Assembly: GCA_902805475.1 (NCBI GenBank)
Contig: CADCSX010000025.1
Span: 434,001-498,000 of the forward strand
Origin: Entonaema liquescens
Lineage: Eukaryota > Ascomycota > Sordariomycetes > Xylariales > Xylariaceae
Reading direction: 5' to 3'
Length of the DNA stretch: 64,000 nucleotides
Below, piece by piece: positions 49,325 to 62,254 of this stretch (positions are counted from its first letter, which is position 1; each line of letters opens with the position of its first letter). The notes beneath the pieces were generated by a model. That model did not search any database. It saw nothing but the letters and a program-made list of their open reading frames with translations, and had not been told where the DNA came from. The position numbers and the translations under genes were made by a program.

Positions 49325-49545
49325 TAATAAATTATTTAATAAATTAAATAAATTAAATAAATTAAATAAATTAAATAAATTAAATAAATTAAATAAATTA
49401 AATAAATTAAATAAATTAAATAAATTAAATAAATTAAATAAATTAAATAAATTAAATAAATTAAATAAATTAAATAAATTAAATAAATTAAATAAATTAA
49501 ATAAATTAAATAAATTAAATAAATTAAATAAATTAAATAAATTAT
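49325..49545. repeat. 9-bp AT tandem array inside the element
   Basis: A long, nearly perfect run of the 9-mer AAATAAATT, roughly 24 copies, within the TIR-flanked element. Array length is likely to vary between isolates, and could be misassembled. Confidence 0.85.
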
Positions 49546-49780
49546 TTAAATAAATTATTTAAAATAAAACTTTAAATAAAAAATTTAACTATATATAACT
49601 TCGTACAAAACGTTAAAATCTTTATTATTAAACTTAAAATATATATTTAATAATTATATGCGACTCGTATTACGCATAAATAGACGTAATGTATATGGCT
49701 TGTGCGTACGCTAGGGATAAATTACCCCTTACGGCCACCCAAAATCGATTTTGGCAAAGTGGCTCCTATGGTCCGCCATA

Positions 49781-50580
49781 GATGCCCCCTCTCTGAAGCC
49801 GAACGAAGCATTTCCGCGGGCACACCATTCTTCTCGAGTTTGTTTCTATTGTCTTAATGAGCATTGTCGTTCACTCCTCCTAACAACCTTTATTTTTGGG
49901 CTTGGGAAAGAATTTATGAACCAACACTAATAAAAAGGCGTATAAAAATCCCCCCTCTCAAACTATTAAGATAACTTACAACAGGGCTAACCAATAAGGG
50001 GCTATGCGGGGTTGACAATAATACCCCGCGGATAGATCGTACTTCTTCCCAACTTCTCCACACCCTCCTAGGTCAAGCCCAGGATTTCTTACTTTGGGAA
50101 AAGCTAGGATACTACGAATCTGTAACCTTGAAAAGCTTGATACCTTATCAAAGGCGGATCGGACGATTCCGCTGGCTTTTTACCCCTGGATTCAGACGGC
50201 TATCACGGCTGTGGATTTTCAGATTCCACGGCATCCAAACATGTGAGTTGGTGACGGAGGACGTGGTTTTGCATTCGCAGACACATTGCAAAGGTGATGA
50301 AAATACTAGTCTGAGAGAGGAGCATGCTTCGTATTATATCGAACTTCTAAACTCCAATCCTGCTTGCTAAGAAATCACGATGGGTGGAAGCCCCATGCGT
50401 TTGGAGCTAACACCTCAGGAAAGGCTTCTGTTGTCTTTCCAGCCAGCCAAGCTTCCTGCGTCATCTGTACTGTGGGATTGATATGTCCGTTATCATGCGC
50501 CATGGGATCAAAGTAGCGCTATATTGCGTCGATTCATTAGCAATTTCGCCACGGCCTAGAAGAAAAAGGGGTCATGAGTT
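49781..50580. other. Intergenic region
   Basis: A spacer between the TIR element and the 3' end of the next minus-strand gene. I see no gene. Confidence 0.5.
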
Positions 50581-53043
50581 TTAGCTTACCCAGTCATAAT
50601 CATTCTGCATCGTCCAAGGAGAGTTCGATATACCGTTCGTGTCCATTGTATTCGTTGTGGCGGCACCGAAATCAGCAAAACTCTCGACTGTAGGTTCACT
50701 GCCGCTTGACATTGTCGGGGGACCGCCACTACTGAGCGACATATCTGCCATGTCCATCTCGGTATTCTCGCTCGTCGAAGATTCCAGTGGCGTGTTGGAG
50801 AGGAGTGAAGTATCGACCTGAAATTTCGCTTCAATCTTTTCAATTATAGTTCGAACGACCTCTTCGGCTTTCTTGAATTCCATTGCATTACCTGACATAT
50901 CACACCAGATAATGTAAGATCTCTTAAGCAGATGCAGGAGTCTATCTTTAGTGAATGGCGGCGAGCGTTTGGCTAACCAGCTGGGACTGCTTTCCTCGTC
51001 CCAGTACCTATCATTCTGAATCATGAGGGCGAGGACCATATCCGCTAGAAGGAAGTCGTTTACGGCCACCAATGCCGCGACGAACCATCCTGTCTGGCGC
51101 AACATACCACCCGGCTTAGTAGCTTCGTGCATAGTGTTCTGAAGGTCCAGTAGTGCCAATGCCGCCTCAAAACATATCCGGCGAGAATAGTCGTGCTCCT
51201 CTTTTAGTATAGGTTCGGCAAGATATCGTCGGTGAAGAATACATCTGCTCTTCTGGTGTATCGCCGCGATACCGAATCGCTGAATAATGTGAACGGGTTG
51301 CTCCATAACGCACTCCTCCATCGGCTTCATTTTCATAAGTGGGGGTATATTATTCCATATCTCTTCGAGATGCGAGTCGAGCTTCATGACCTCGGCATAC
51401 TTCGGGACTGTAAGAGCATGTGCTTGCCGGACGACTAGGACGAATCCACGGATTACCCTCGCTTTGTTGATCGGATAGGTGAGCGTCGTGTATTCTGTAT
51501 TAGGGCGGGCTGGGGCAGCTCCTTGGTGTCCTTATCAAAATCGCTATCCATTAAATGTGACGGCAGCTCCGTATCAGTCTCGATGCCGTGAACCATGCTA
51601 GGCAGGCCTAGATTAAATGCAACTAGCAATTCAATTTGAACTGCAAGATTCCACAAACGCCGCCGCATCTCACCGTCATACGGCGAGATGTTAGGTAATT
51701 TGCTAGGATCGCGATGAAGACCCATCTTCAACATAAGTCGGATCAAGACGGCCGTGAGCAAGTAACAGTTCATACGATGATCGCGATTTGTCATGAAATC
51801 TCCTTCGACATATAATAAGAATGCTTGAAGGGTGCAAATGTTTGGCTGGGAGTACTTTCCCCAAATAAGAGCCCATCCAGCAGCGCCCCTATACTGCTTG
51901 AACCTGTCCATGACTGGTGTAGGAGAATCACTCACTAGCTCATCCGGTGCGGCAAATGAAGAGAAGAACACACCCAGTGCCAAAATCATGTAGAGTATAG
52001 CTATCCAGTTTAGGGGTGCTGCCTCGGGATCTTTGCAGAACTCATTATATTCTCTCAAAAACGTAGGAACGTGAATAATATCTAGAAATGTGAGCAATAA
52101 AATAATGATACAAACACGTTTGGAGGGACTCACGTTGAGAGGGACTATTAGAGTTGAAGTAGCGGTTAATCAGACGATCGATAACAGCTTTCTCTGGGAG
52201 GATAGAGAGTAGCTCCGACTTATCCCTCGGTACACCCCGTGAGAACATCAACAGCTCGTTCGGCCCAGTATTCTCATACGGGTCATAAATCTCGTCACCA
52301 TCATCGAGCGGGTCTTCGAAGTAGTTTTTGAGATCCTCGATCTAATAAATGGGCTTAGTCATTGATCCCTCAAGGTTATTAAGCAAGAAGGGAGGAGCAC
52401 TCACGTCCTCTAATATAGCCATAAAATGGGTTCCCCCAACGTAACTTGTAGCTGTCTCGCCCTGAACGACAAGGCCCCCGGCACTTTGCTCCTGTCCTGA
52501 CTTCCTATCTGAAGGAATTATTGGCATGGTATTCTCCGTATCGATCATACCGCGAACCACTGTAATAATGTCTTAGTGACAGTCATCTTTTCTTGATTGA
52601 ACTATATAAAATATAACATTCCCAGTATATGAGAGCTAGATAGTAAGAGGAGATATGACATAAAGTCAAGCAGATACTATACTATATTAAATTGATAGGA
52701 GGAAGGGAAAAGGGGTGAAAGGATCGGGTTTGTGTAACCCGGAGTGCATATACGTACTCCCCTCGAGTCTCTTTAAACGTGCAGCCATGCTTTTTGTTGG
52801 TTTCTGCTTCTCGGGTTTAGGAGCATAGAGGCAGCCCTCGGGCTTACCCTTCCGAATGCATTGGCTGCATGGTGTAGTGCGATCACACTTAAGCTTAGAG
52901 TTGCGGCATGGCGCGCAGCTAAGTAAGACTCGCGTTCGCTTTGCATGACCGTTTCCGTTTCCGTTTGCTCCGGTAACTCCCGTCGGCGCCGACGACGACG
53001 CGGAGTCGTCCCCGCCTATAGTATTAGAAACACCGGCTGGCAT
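50581..53043 (-). CDS. Zn2Cys6 transcription factor with fungal_trans domain
   Basis: Four exons were inferred: 53043-52758, 52559-52405, 52341-52134 and 52081-50581. With one base restored they give about 716 residues. It is a nuclear DNA-binding regulator of unknown target. The zinc cluster has Cys at residues 43, 46, 53, 59, 62 and 71 (CAPCRNSKLKCDRTTPCSQC). The middle homology region shows IIHVPTFLREYNEFC, MGLHRDPSKLPNISPYDGEM and RRRLWNLAVQIELLVAFNLG, the classic fungal-specific domain. The frame breaks at 51507-51509: CAG and CGC are separated by two bases in a run of Gs (plus strand). Coding resumes as RPNTEYTTLTYPINKARVI. The end YDWVS could be extended, because GTAAGC at the last codons is a plausible donor. 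Confidence 0.85.
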
Positions 53044-53811
53044 TATTGCGCTATTCTTCTTCTATATGTACGAGATCCTTCTAACGTACAATTTTTTGTA
53101 CGTAGGATGCTAGAAATTAAGTTGAAATTTCTCAATCCTGAGGTCGGGTTTGTTTGATACAATATACTTGTGAAACACCCGGAAGATCTGGCTGGAAGGA
53201 CTACGTTCACATTATCAATCGACTTGCGGTCCCCTGACGATTACGTGAACCTGGCTAGATAAAACGAATCATAGCGCTCTCCAGTTCGTAGTATTCTTGC
53301 TGAGCCGCAGTCGTACGCGGCATTCTGGGCACGTGGGGATAGCCAATCAATTGAATCAGAATACTCGGATGCTAAACTAGCTAGTTATATGCTGTTCATT
53401 TATTTTCTCTAATGGGAAAATAATCAAAGTAACTGGAGGAGGAATCGTAAATGATAATGTAAAAGGCGGATAGATTTAATAGTTTGCACTTGTATGCAAC
53501 TAACTATTTCTTTATAGTAGATAGATTAAGGTTTTAAGAGATTATAATTAGGTAATTCCGACAGTAACTAACAAATAGAACAGGTGCATTAGATACGCAA
53601 AGTCTAAAATACGATATGTCAGCAACTACCTAGAGTAACAAGTAGCTAAGGAAATAAGGCTAGACAAGATTCCTATAGGATTCGGATCTGCGGCGTCCTC
53701 CTATTAAGTGTCACACCACTTGCTATTGGGATATACCCGGTAATTCAGATCAATGTCTATATTATAACCCCCCTTCAATCTTAAGCATGGTTTGATCCTA
53801 GTATGTCAATG

Positions 53812-53850
<39 letters not shown>

Positions 53851-54341
53851 TTCATCATTTAATATTACTTCCATTATAGCTAGGTAGTTACCGGCAATAA
53901 GTTAAGCAGTAGAAGAGATGGCACAAACAAGGATTGCACAAGCATTCATTGTTCGCCACTCATCGAAATCCGGAATTTATACATCTCACCTGACGTAGGT
54001 AGCGCTACTAGTCTTCTCTATGGTATCACATAATGTCAAATATCAAATGGAATTCCCTTCAAAGCCCAAGCCATGATATCAACAATACAGATAGATATTG
54101 GGAAACTATCATGTTCCTGTTGCCTGCAATCCCGACATTTCGACATCCCAACATCATTCGTCTCTTTTGTTTTCTCGTAGCCGGCTTTTTTGTAGTGCTT
54201 AATGAATGGTCCTGCCAACGAACCCAATTATCCGAGCCGAAGCAAAACCCCTCTAGGAGGTGAACGGAGTGGTATACACAAGTTAGACCAGCTTTTGGTT
54301 ACTTTGCAGTGTTATTGTACGTAATTAGGCGGAGCGGATGC
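53044..54341. other. Intergenic region with 35-bp T tract
   Basis: This is the promoter side of the preceding factor and the 3' side of the next. It contains an uninterrupted T35 (53815-53849). No gene is supportable. Confidence 0.55.
53815..53849. repeat. T35 homopolymer
   Basis: An uninterrupted run of 35 T's. It could be a mononucleotide expansion or the poly(A) end of a minus-strand retroposed copy; no retroelement sequence is visible beside it. Confidence 0.9.
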
Positions 54342-56668
54342 TCACCACTCGATTCTCGTGGCTTGTGTCCGCGGGTCCCGCATGCCGGGAATCAGCCCCC
54401 GTGTGCCACATTGAATCGTTGCAACACGTTCGCGAAGGTCGAACTCGACAGCTCGTACCATAACACGCCTTTCCTCCGGTATAGTCCTCCTCACATGCGG
54501 TGAGATCGGCATACTCTCCCTTCGGCCTGACCAGCGCGCGTTGCCGCCGGGACCGAGGGGAACGTCGTCTCCAAAGCTGGGAGATCCGGCAGCTAGTGTG
54601 CTAGGACTTCCTACGGAAAGTCTGCTCATATCGGTCGAGCTTGACATAGGGCGACCAAATTCATCGGCATTATCATCGGCCTCCTCTATTTCCATAATCC
54701 ACATGCCTATGCGAGCCGCGAGTTCGCTATCCCACATGCCTTCTCTTCGCGAGCTAGTTCGTAGTATCTGTATAGCTTGTCGTCGGGTTACGGGATCTCG
54801 GCACTTAGTGGCAACAACAAACAGAGGAGGGACGATACCCAGATCTGCACTGAAACTCGGTTTGATATGTCGGGCGGTGTACTGCCCGCCAAAGGCATCT
54901 GGATGAGTTGGCTGATGATGGCAAAATTCCGGGTTTGGACATCGCTTCGCAGCAGCCCTGCGTTCTTCGTCTCCCACAACCTCCACGGCCAAGTTGACAA
55001 TATCCTTAAATTGTGGTAGATACGCATCAAATTGGAGTTCGGTATCGCTGAATGTCATATAAAATAAAATCTCACCCATGATCTGGTTCATTTTGAGAAC
55101 AGCAATTGCGGTTTTCTCTTGGCTACTCTTGGCAGGGATTATGCGGGATGACAGTATAGGTTCAAAAGCCCTGGACCAAGCAGATATTCTATCAGCGAAG
55201 CCCGTACCATATTGTCTCAAAGAATTTGGGAGTACGCCCATGGGGCTCATCGCCGTCGTGAATGTAAACATATTTTCTGTAAATCGCATCATTTGTTCAC
55301 ATAGATTGTCCCACGCTAGTCTCGCTTCGAGTAACGATTGAAATATTTCCGGCGTTTGAGGCTGGATTGTTAATGCTGGCGAACCCCGTCAGAGGGGGAG
55401 ACATGGGATGTTCGGCGTGTTGTGGGGTGAGGCGTATTACAAATGGCTGGGGAAGTGGAAAGCCATGTCATAAGACTTCGCTTGAATGGCTAGCCTGGTA
55501 AACATCTGGACAAGATCCTGTTCAACTGGCTCTTCAGGTTTAGGGAGGAAAGAATTCCTACGCTGAGCACGTAGGTTTTCCAGTAGTCTGAGACCGCTTT
55601 GAATTTGGCCAATCGCCTGTTTATGGTCACCGATGAACGAGTCAAAGCAAGCTAATAGCACTGCTGCCATGAGACTCATCCTCTGCGATGCCTGGTCCTG
55701 AGAGGTCAGTACCCTCATCGAATGTAGAGCTAATGAATAATGCTTGAAGGCAATCTCCCAGTGCCGGGCCGCATTATCTGTTAGATCAACTACAGGAGCT
55801 GGTGAATTTGGTGGCGACTCCGACATTTTCTCCAGGGTTTTGTAAAGGGCTCCTAAAGCAACAACTGAGTGCCGAATGGCTTTCTCTGTGTGGCATTCTT
55901 GTAGAACACTCCGGCTCCAAAAGGACGAGTCGAAGAATCCTGACAACTCGCTAGCTGTACGCTCCCTAAAAAGTTGGAAGTACAGGCCTTCAGTCGGATC
56001 GAAGGTGAGAAAAGATGGCCGATGGATTGTTAATGAGCCAGAGACTGGCGTTTGTGGGGGAGTAAGACCTTTAGCGGACTGTTGTTGCTGTTGCTGTTGA
56101 GGCCCTGGCCGTTTCACGGCTACCACTGGCCGCGGTGGCGGTTGGGGCCGGACTGGCCGGACGACATTGTTCACTTGCGTGATGGGAGAAATATCTCCAA
56201 CACTGGTCTTGGGAGCAATCCGTCTCTCTGTGGAGACCAGGTTCCGCGGAGGAGGTGGGTAGCCAGTGCATTCTCTTTTAGACCGGACACACTGAGTACA
56301 TGCTGGCCGTTGCTCGTCGCATTTAATACGTCGTTGTCTAGAATTGTAAAGTACCTACTTAGCATCGTATACAAGACCAAACTAATAACTATTTAAGATA
56401 CAGATAATATGAAATAAAATATATATGGGATATGGCATAAAATTGATAGTCTTGTTTTGAAAGAAAACACGTACTTGCAATTGTTGCAACCTGTTTTGAC
56501 TTTCGGCTTGCTGGTACGAAACCTCCTCTGGGGCCGTTCCTGGACCTGGGTTGTATCGGCCGAGGACAGGGCCAGTCTGGGCCGTGGAGCATTGCTCGTG
56601 CTCATCTTATCTCCGGTGTTTCGATCACTCCTGAGCTCCTGAGCAAAATCAGGTACGGCTGGTTGCAT
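54342..56668 (-). CDS. Zn2Cys6 transcription factor, C6-finger type
   Basis: Exon 1 (56668-56475) and exon 2 (56337-54342) are split by a 137-bp intron inside the zinc cluster, giving about 729 residues. Cys residues 61, 64, 71, 78, 81 and 88 form C-x2-C-x6-C-x6-C-x2-C-x6-C (CNNCKQRRIKCDEQRPACTQ). A Pro/Gln-rich linker with a Q7 run follows. The alpha-helical region includes SVVALGALYKTLEKM, LLACFDSFIGDHKQAIGQIQ and GLRLLENLRAQRR, as in the large family of uncharacterised C6 factors with this layout. Two frame breaks cancel: one base lost in the GGGG run 55449-55452, and one gained near 55390. Between them the reading HFPQPFVIRLTPQHAEHP is open and family-like. The C-terminal half (SRREGMWDSELAARIGMWIM) ends RTQATRIEW. 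Targets are unknown. Confidence 0.8.
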
Positions 56669-59600
56669 GGCAGAGCCCACGCAAAGAGAGACAATCTTAT
56701 ATATATCACAAATAATAAGTAAAAGCGAATGCGCTCTCTTAAAGGGGTGTATTTAAACGCGGTTCGGTTCCAAGAACGCGTGAAGCGGTAGCGGTGGAGC
56801 TGGGAGGCAGGATCAAATAAGGAGGAAGCGAGAAGCATTGACCGTTTAAGTATACCGACAGGAATTGAACTAAAGGTGGCGAATAAGTTGCAATTAATAA
56901 ATAATATATATGTATATGCTTTCGAGTTGTCCAAGCAGACTCTTTTTGGGAGGGGGAGGAAGGATATCAAGTGAATATTGAATATTGAATATTGAATATC
57001 TTTGTGTGACCAAAGGTAAACAAAACAGAAGGGAAAGAAGAAAGGAGAGCGTGGGTTATCCCCTTTGAGATGAACGGCGACGAGTCTCTCTGCACGTTCT
57101 TGGGATATTTGGTGGAGTGAACGGACGGGATGGGGATTTGAGATGGAGATAATGGGTGCCGACAGATGGGTATTTCTAAAGGTAAGGTTTAGTTTCCAAA
57201 TCGGAGGGGCAAGGGGGGACTTCACCGGGGTTTTCTTCTAGTAAAGCACGCACTTGAGTAGTAAAAATCAGGCAAGTCTACATCAAAAAAGTTAGGGTGA
57301 TCTGGATTGGAAATTTTGGGGGCTTAGATTGCGGCACAGCTTCAGTATATACATCATTTCTACTACCTTGCACTTGCCTAGCAGCCTAGTACCTGCCTCA
57401 CATGCGGTAAGCACGTACATGTAGCCCAGCCCAGCCCGCCGATGTACTTACCTAATACTTCGATAACCGAGATACGTACCTAGATATACATTTAACATCG
57501 AAAGACCCAAGACTTTAGACAAATGTATGGAAATGTACCAATAGCAATATTAGGCCAAGACGCCATAAGAAATGTTGTGCAAGCATCGATGCATAATGCG
57601 GACTATTTTTTTACTTTGGAAGTTTTAGGTACTTTAGACATACATCTACCTTTACCCAGGTATAAATTGATAGGTATAGGTATAAGTATGAATGCACCTA
57701 TGTATGTTACACAGAACTAACTGGAGTTTACCGGTAAGGATGCTCGGTAAGGTTGGGTAGCCTGCAAGGCATATCGATAATTTGTCACATTAAGAGACAT
57801 TTTTTAAGCTGGTCCTCCGTCCTCCCTTCCAAGCGCCATACCAAGACCTTTTTTCGACCGATATGCCCGATTTCATGTTTACGTCCGTAGGGCTGTTATC
57901 TGTCCGGTTACCTTGGTACTTAACCTAGGTACATGTATAATTGATCGTCACTTGACGCATAGCGCATTTCTCATATCTCTTCATTATACTGTCATGTATA
58001 CCTACGGATTGATTGTATCTCATAGCAAATACGTTTTTATATAATGTGGCTTGAACTACGATGGTTCCCTTAATTATAATGTGTCGGCTGAGATATACGG
58101 CTGGCTGAAAGCAGGGACCTGCAGCAGGGTGGACAATTAAGTTTGCCCTTCTCCAGGATCGTCAAGCCTCGGAACTCGCCATCATACCACCGTCATCAGC
58201 ACTCCCCTCTTCGTCTAAATAATCGGGCTAGGAATAGCTTGAACCCCTGGCTACATTCACTACCTACATAAGCCGCCTAGTCTTAGTGCTCTTTAATGAT
58301 AAGCCGAAATGAGGGAATCGTGTGCGCCGCCGGCTAGAACCGTTATACGGCATAGGGTATAGTATAGGGTCAGTACCTCTACACAGCTTCTATACAACCC
58401 CCTCCATCAAAGCAAAATATTTCATGTCGTTTAATTATATTTATTTCATTAACTTTAAATAAAAGAGTTGTCAGGCGCTTGGACACTTGGACCCTTTCAC
58501 GAGGTATGTACCCGATAAAATACATGTACCAAATGTCAGCGATAGAAATCTGGGGATAGAATTGAAAATCTCAATATATAAGGTAGATAATGTCGGAGTA
58601 ATACCTATAGATTATGTAAGGTACCTTTCTTTTATGTGTTTTCTAGCTTCTACCTAATCAGTGAGGTCATCATCTCATTTCAACTTATTTTACTGTTATT
58701 CATATCTATCTCCTTCCTCTTCTTGTTAACGTCTAGATACTTAAATACCCTAAATACCCTAAATACCCTAAATACACCCCACATGATCATACAAGAATTT
58801 AAAGGAATCGTTTAGCTCCAGGGCTAGTTGAATTTTCATCTTACACGTTACTTACACACTTACACTGCCGGTGGCTAAGAGCTTGTCCATGATCATCATC
58901 CCATCCCATCCCATCCCATCGCTTACTCTAACCAAGAGTTCCACACTAGATTAAACAATACACTAATTAGGAGCGTCCGTATATACTGCAGGGTGCAGAA
59001 TGCCGTGGTAGCTTCGCTCCCTCAATTCCTACATGATCTATGACCATCTGGTCGAAGTATTTCCCTGGCGTTTTTGGAGGACGTCGACACCATCTTCTGA
59101 CTCGCGGAGCCGGCCCGTACATTGCGGAACACAATGATCCAAGAGTAATAGATGTGGTCTAAAGCGACCCAAGTACTATATTCGTACCCACCAATTCAGC
59201 CCTACGAGGAAGCTATGATCTCCCTAGTGATCCATCTGACTGCAGACTTATAACGCTGAGACCAATGGTTCTCCACCAAATTCATTGCTGCCAAGAGTAA
59301 CGCATGCAGGGTGTGAAAACCAACTTATCCTACGCCAATACGGTAGACGTCTTCACTTTTGATCCATCAGCCCTATAGTGCAACCACGTTAGAGATTATG
59401 ATTCGTTTGTGTCCCCTACGGAAGACTGCATTAGTGCCTACATGCATCAAGGGGGAGGCCGCCACTGCATGTTATAGGAGCAGAACTTAGTCAATACTCT
59501 CCCATACCAGACTCCAGGTCCGAGAAGGCTCGGCATGTTAAACACAATTCCGACCACAAAACTACAACAAAAGGAGTAACTGTCGTGAACCGGCGCTTCA

Positions 59601-62254
59601 ATCCTCCAATCAAAGGAGGGTCGAGGATAAATACGACGTAAAGATAAATTGGGGGCTTTTTTTCTGCACTTGAAAATAGGCCACCGGTGACGCGAATTTG
59701 CCGAATCTCTTCTATGTCTTGTCTCTCGCCGAATAAAAACAACGATCAACAAGTCGCCGACCGTAATGCAGCAGAGAATCGCCGGTTCCTCTTACTGCTA
59801 TGGGATCTCGATACATAAAATTGCGATAATGCCGTGTACTGTACCGCGTTTACAAGATGTTAGCTCCTACACAACATAGACCCTCTTAGCCGCAGCAACC
59901 AATGGTGACATCTATTCAATGTCACATCGACGTGGCTCGAATAATGAAATTGGACTTGTGAAACTTGCACAAGCGCAAGAAATCTAGGCGCGAATGGCAA
60001 AAACCTTTCACTGCCTTAGCCCTCCACACCAACACATATTGATACCGCTTCCTCGGACTACCACATATACTTCTGGTACTTTAGGTACTAAGACGTCTGA
60101 CTCGACAATTGTTGACGCTATCATGTTCCTACTTATCATCATACTTCACGACGTAAACTCTATTCGTATCTTACATGGTATATATATGTTAAAATGGGAA
60201 CGAACAACACTAACTCTACGCTCTACAAATCCTTTATGGAAAGATGATAGCTTAGCCATGGTTGTTTACTTTACACGTTAATGATACACCAAAGAAAAGA
60301 AACTCACGATGGTTTCGGCCCTTTTGAATGGTGGTACAGCACCCCGCATGCATAGTCTTCCGAGGCCGTCCTAGGTACGCGTTGAGTCTTTGGAGAATGA
60401 TGCCTGGGGTCATAATCAGGGGCCCTCAAAATCTGACTCAGATAGGCTATCAGGGTGGTACTAAGATGAAATCGACCTACTTCCGCTCTGCTGGTACTGT
60501 AACCCTAGCGTCCGACGGTACCAGACCCGTAGCGTGGCCACATGTTTAGGTCACCACCAATTCCAAGACCACCAGACTTGAGATTCCGTAGCACCAATTG
60601 TCTAACAGCGGTACATAGTATATCGGCACAACCAACCCCCCGTCAAGATTCCAACCACTTCGGCGTTCGCGGTTAAGACTCCGATGGCGAGTTTGTGTCA
60701 GGACAAATTCTGAGTAGTTGACGAACGAGAACACACAAGTATCAACCTTTTGCGATGGTGTACACACAGATGTAGAATGATGTCGTCTAAAGGGATCACG
60801 TTACTTGGATTCTTCGATACATAGGGCATTAATTTGAAGCCGAGATGATGAGGAAATGAGCTCTGGACTCAGCCTCTTCACCAAGTAGAAGCTTCCCAGC
60901 TCCTATGCAGCCACGCGATCCTAGATAATGACAGGTCTCCGCTTTTTCCCGCTCTTGGCTGACCAAGTGGGTGACCGACTTTTTGGGCACTTTCCCGCGG
61001 GGCCAACGGTCGGTGGGCTACCGAAGAGTCGGTAGATGCACAGATAACAAGCACCGCTAGCAAGGCGCAGCAGCTTCCGGACATGACCGAAAAAGTCCCC
61101 ATAAGGCGGGGGGCCCACAATGCAGCCTTTCGTCTGAATTTCAGATCTAACTTTCTACCTACATGTAGATGAACAAAAAACAATATGCATACTACGTAAA
61201 AGTATGTATATGCATCCATCGTCATAGCGCCCGCCGTTTCACAAAAGTCTGCCTTGCGATAAGAGTTACTCACAACCTACCTCGGCAATGATACTGCTCA
61301 TTCAAACCTCATCGATTGACTTGCAGAATATCGTGGCTGTGCTGGAGGTTGTGTTTATTTTCTTGAGTGTTGCCGCTCCGGATAAACGTGCGAACAACAC
61401 GCGGACAACGTTGGTCGTGATACTATTATGATTCAACCGGCGTGAGTCGAGGGGATCGAGACTCCTAGATCGGGGGACTTAGGAAACCCCGTACCAAACA
61501 AGTCATAAGAAGGCAATTGCCGTTATACAACATAGATGTCGGTTCATTAGACCGAGTTAGGAAATAAAGCCATACGACAGTGAATGATGATGCGGCTCTT
61601 TGCTTATTGATAATTTCGAGGTGGGTTCTGTTTCGTCAGATGTTACTGTCTCAGTTAATGAATGTTGTGTCTCATCGTATCTGGCGATGCGACTCGATAT
61701 TTACCATACCTATAGAAGATAAGAGGTAGGTAGGTAACGAATACATAAAATATACAAAGTTCATGTTCAATGTTCAATGTTGTTTTACCTTTACGAGCCA
61801 ATGAGGTATGTATATGCTGCAGCACAGACCTCGGTATTTTCCACTATGGTCCACTATAGCTTTGATTAGATTAGGTACCTATGTACTTAGATAGGCCAGA
61901 GAAGGGCAGATAACAGCAACCCCTGCAGAAAAAAAGTCAAGCTCGTCGAAAGTTTGATTTCACCACCGACGTCGTTGCCCATTCTAGAACCAGCAAGGCT
62001 TGCCGAGGATAGAGATCTACATATCAAGGCATTCCTGAAAAACGACAAGGCGTCCAGGTTTCAATTGAGTACTCAGCTATATCGAAGTTTTGCCCCCGAA
62101 CCCCTCGAATAGCCCGCAATTTCACAAATCATAGAACCCCTCCTCGTCCGTCCCGTCCCGCCATCCCTCCCTTCCCCTCGTTCCGACACATAGCCAATCG
62201 CCGTAATTCCAGACGAGGAACCACTTACACAGGATCAACCTATACACATACACA
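56669..62254. other. Long gene-free region
   Basis: About 5.6 kb without a supportable gene. Short repeats: (TGAATAT)4 at 56972-56999, TAAATACCC in about four copies at 58742-58777, and (ATCCC)n at 58898-58920. A GC-rich island with imperfect inverted pieces lies at 60945-61120. The part just left of 62255 is pyrimidine-rich and should be the promoter of the next gene. Confidence 0.5.

Larger units (their letters stand above)
48854..49778. mobile_element. AT-rich MITE-like element with 40-bp TIRs and TA flanks
   Basis: The left terminal repeat (48854-48893) and the reverse complement of the right one (49739-49778) agree at 35 of 40 positions. Each is flanked by TA (48852-48853 and 49779-49780), the target duplication typical of Tc1/mariner-type elements. 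Both repeats end inward with the perfect palindrome CCAAAATCGATTTTGG. The 845-bp interior is almost pure A/T, has no coding frame and is largely tandem repeats. It is thus a non-autonomous element, or the AT-mutated remains of one. I cannot tie it to a named family, and no source transposase is present in the window. Confidence 0.75.

Noticed and set aside
56602..57225. 207-codon minus-strand frame upstream of the C6 factor
   Set aside because: It overlaps the first exon of the factor in another frame and has no family-like sequence; it is probably promoter and 5' leader.
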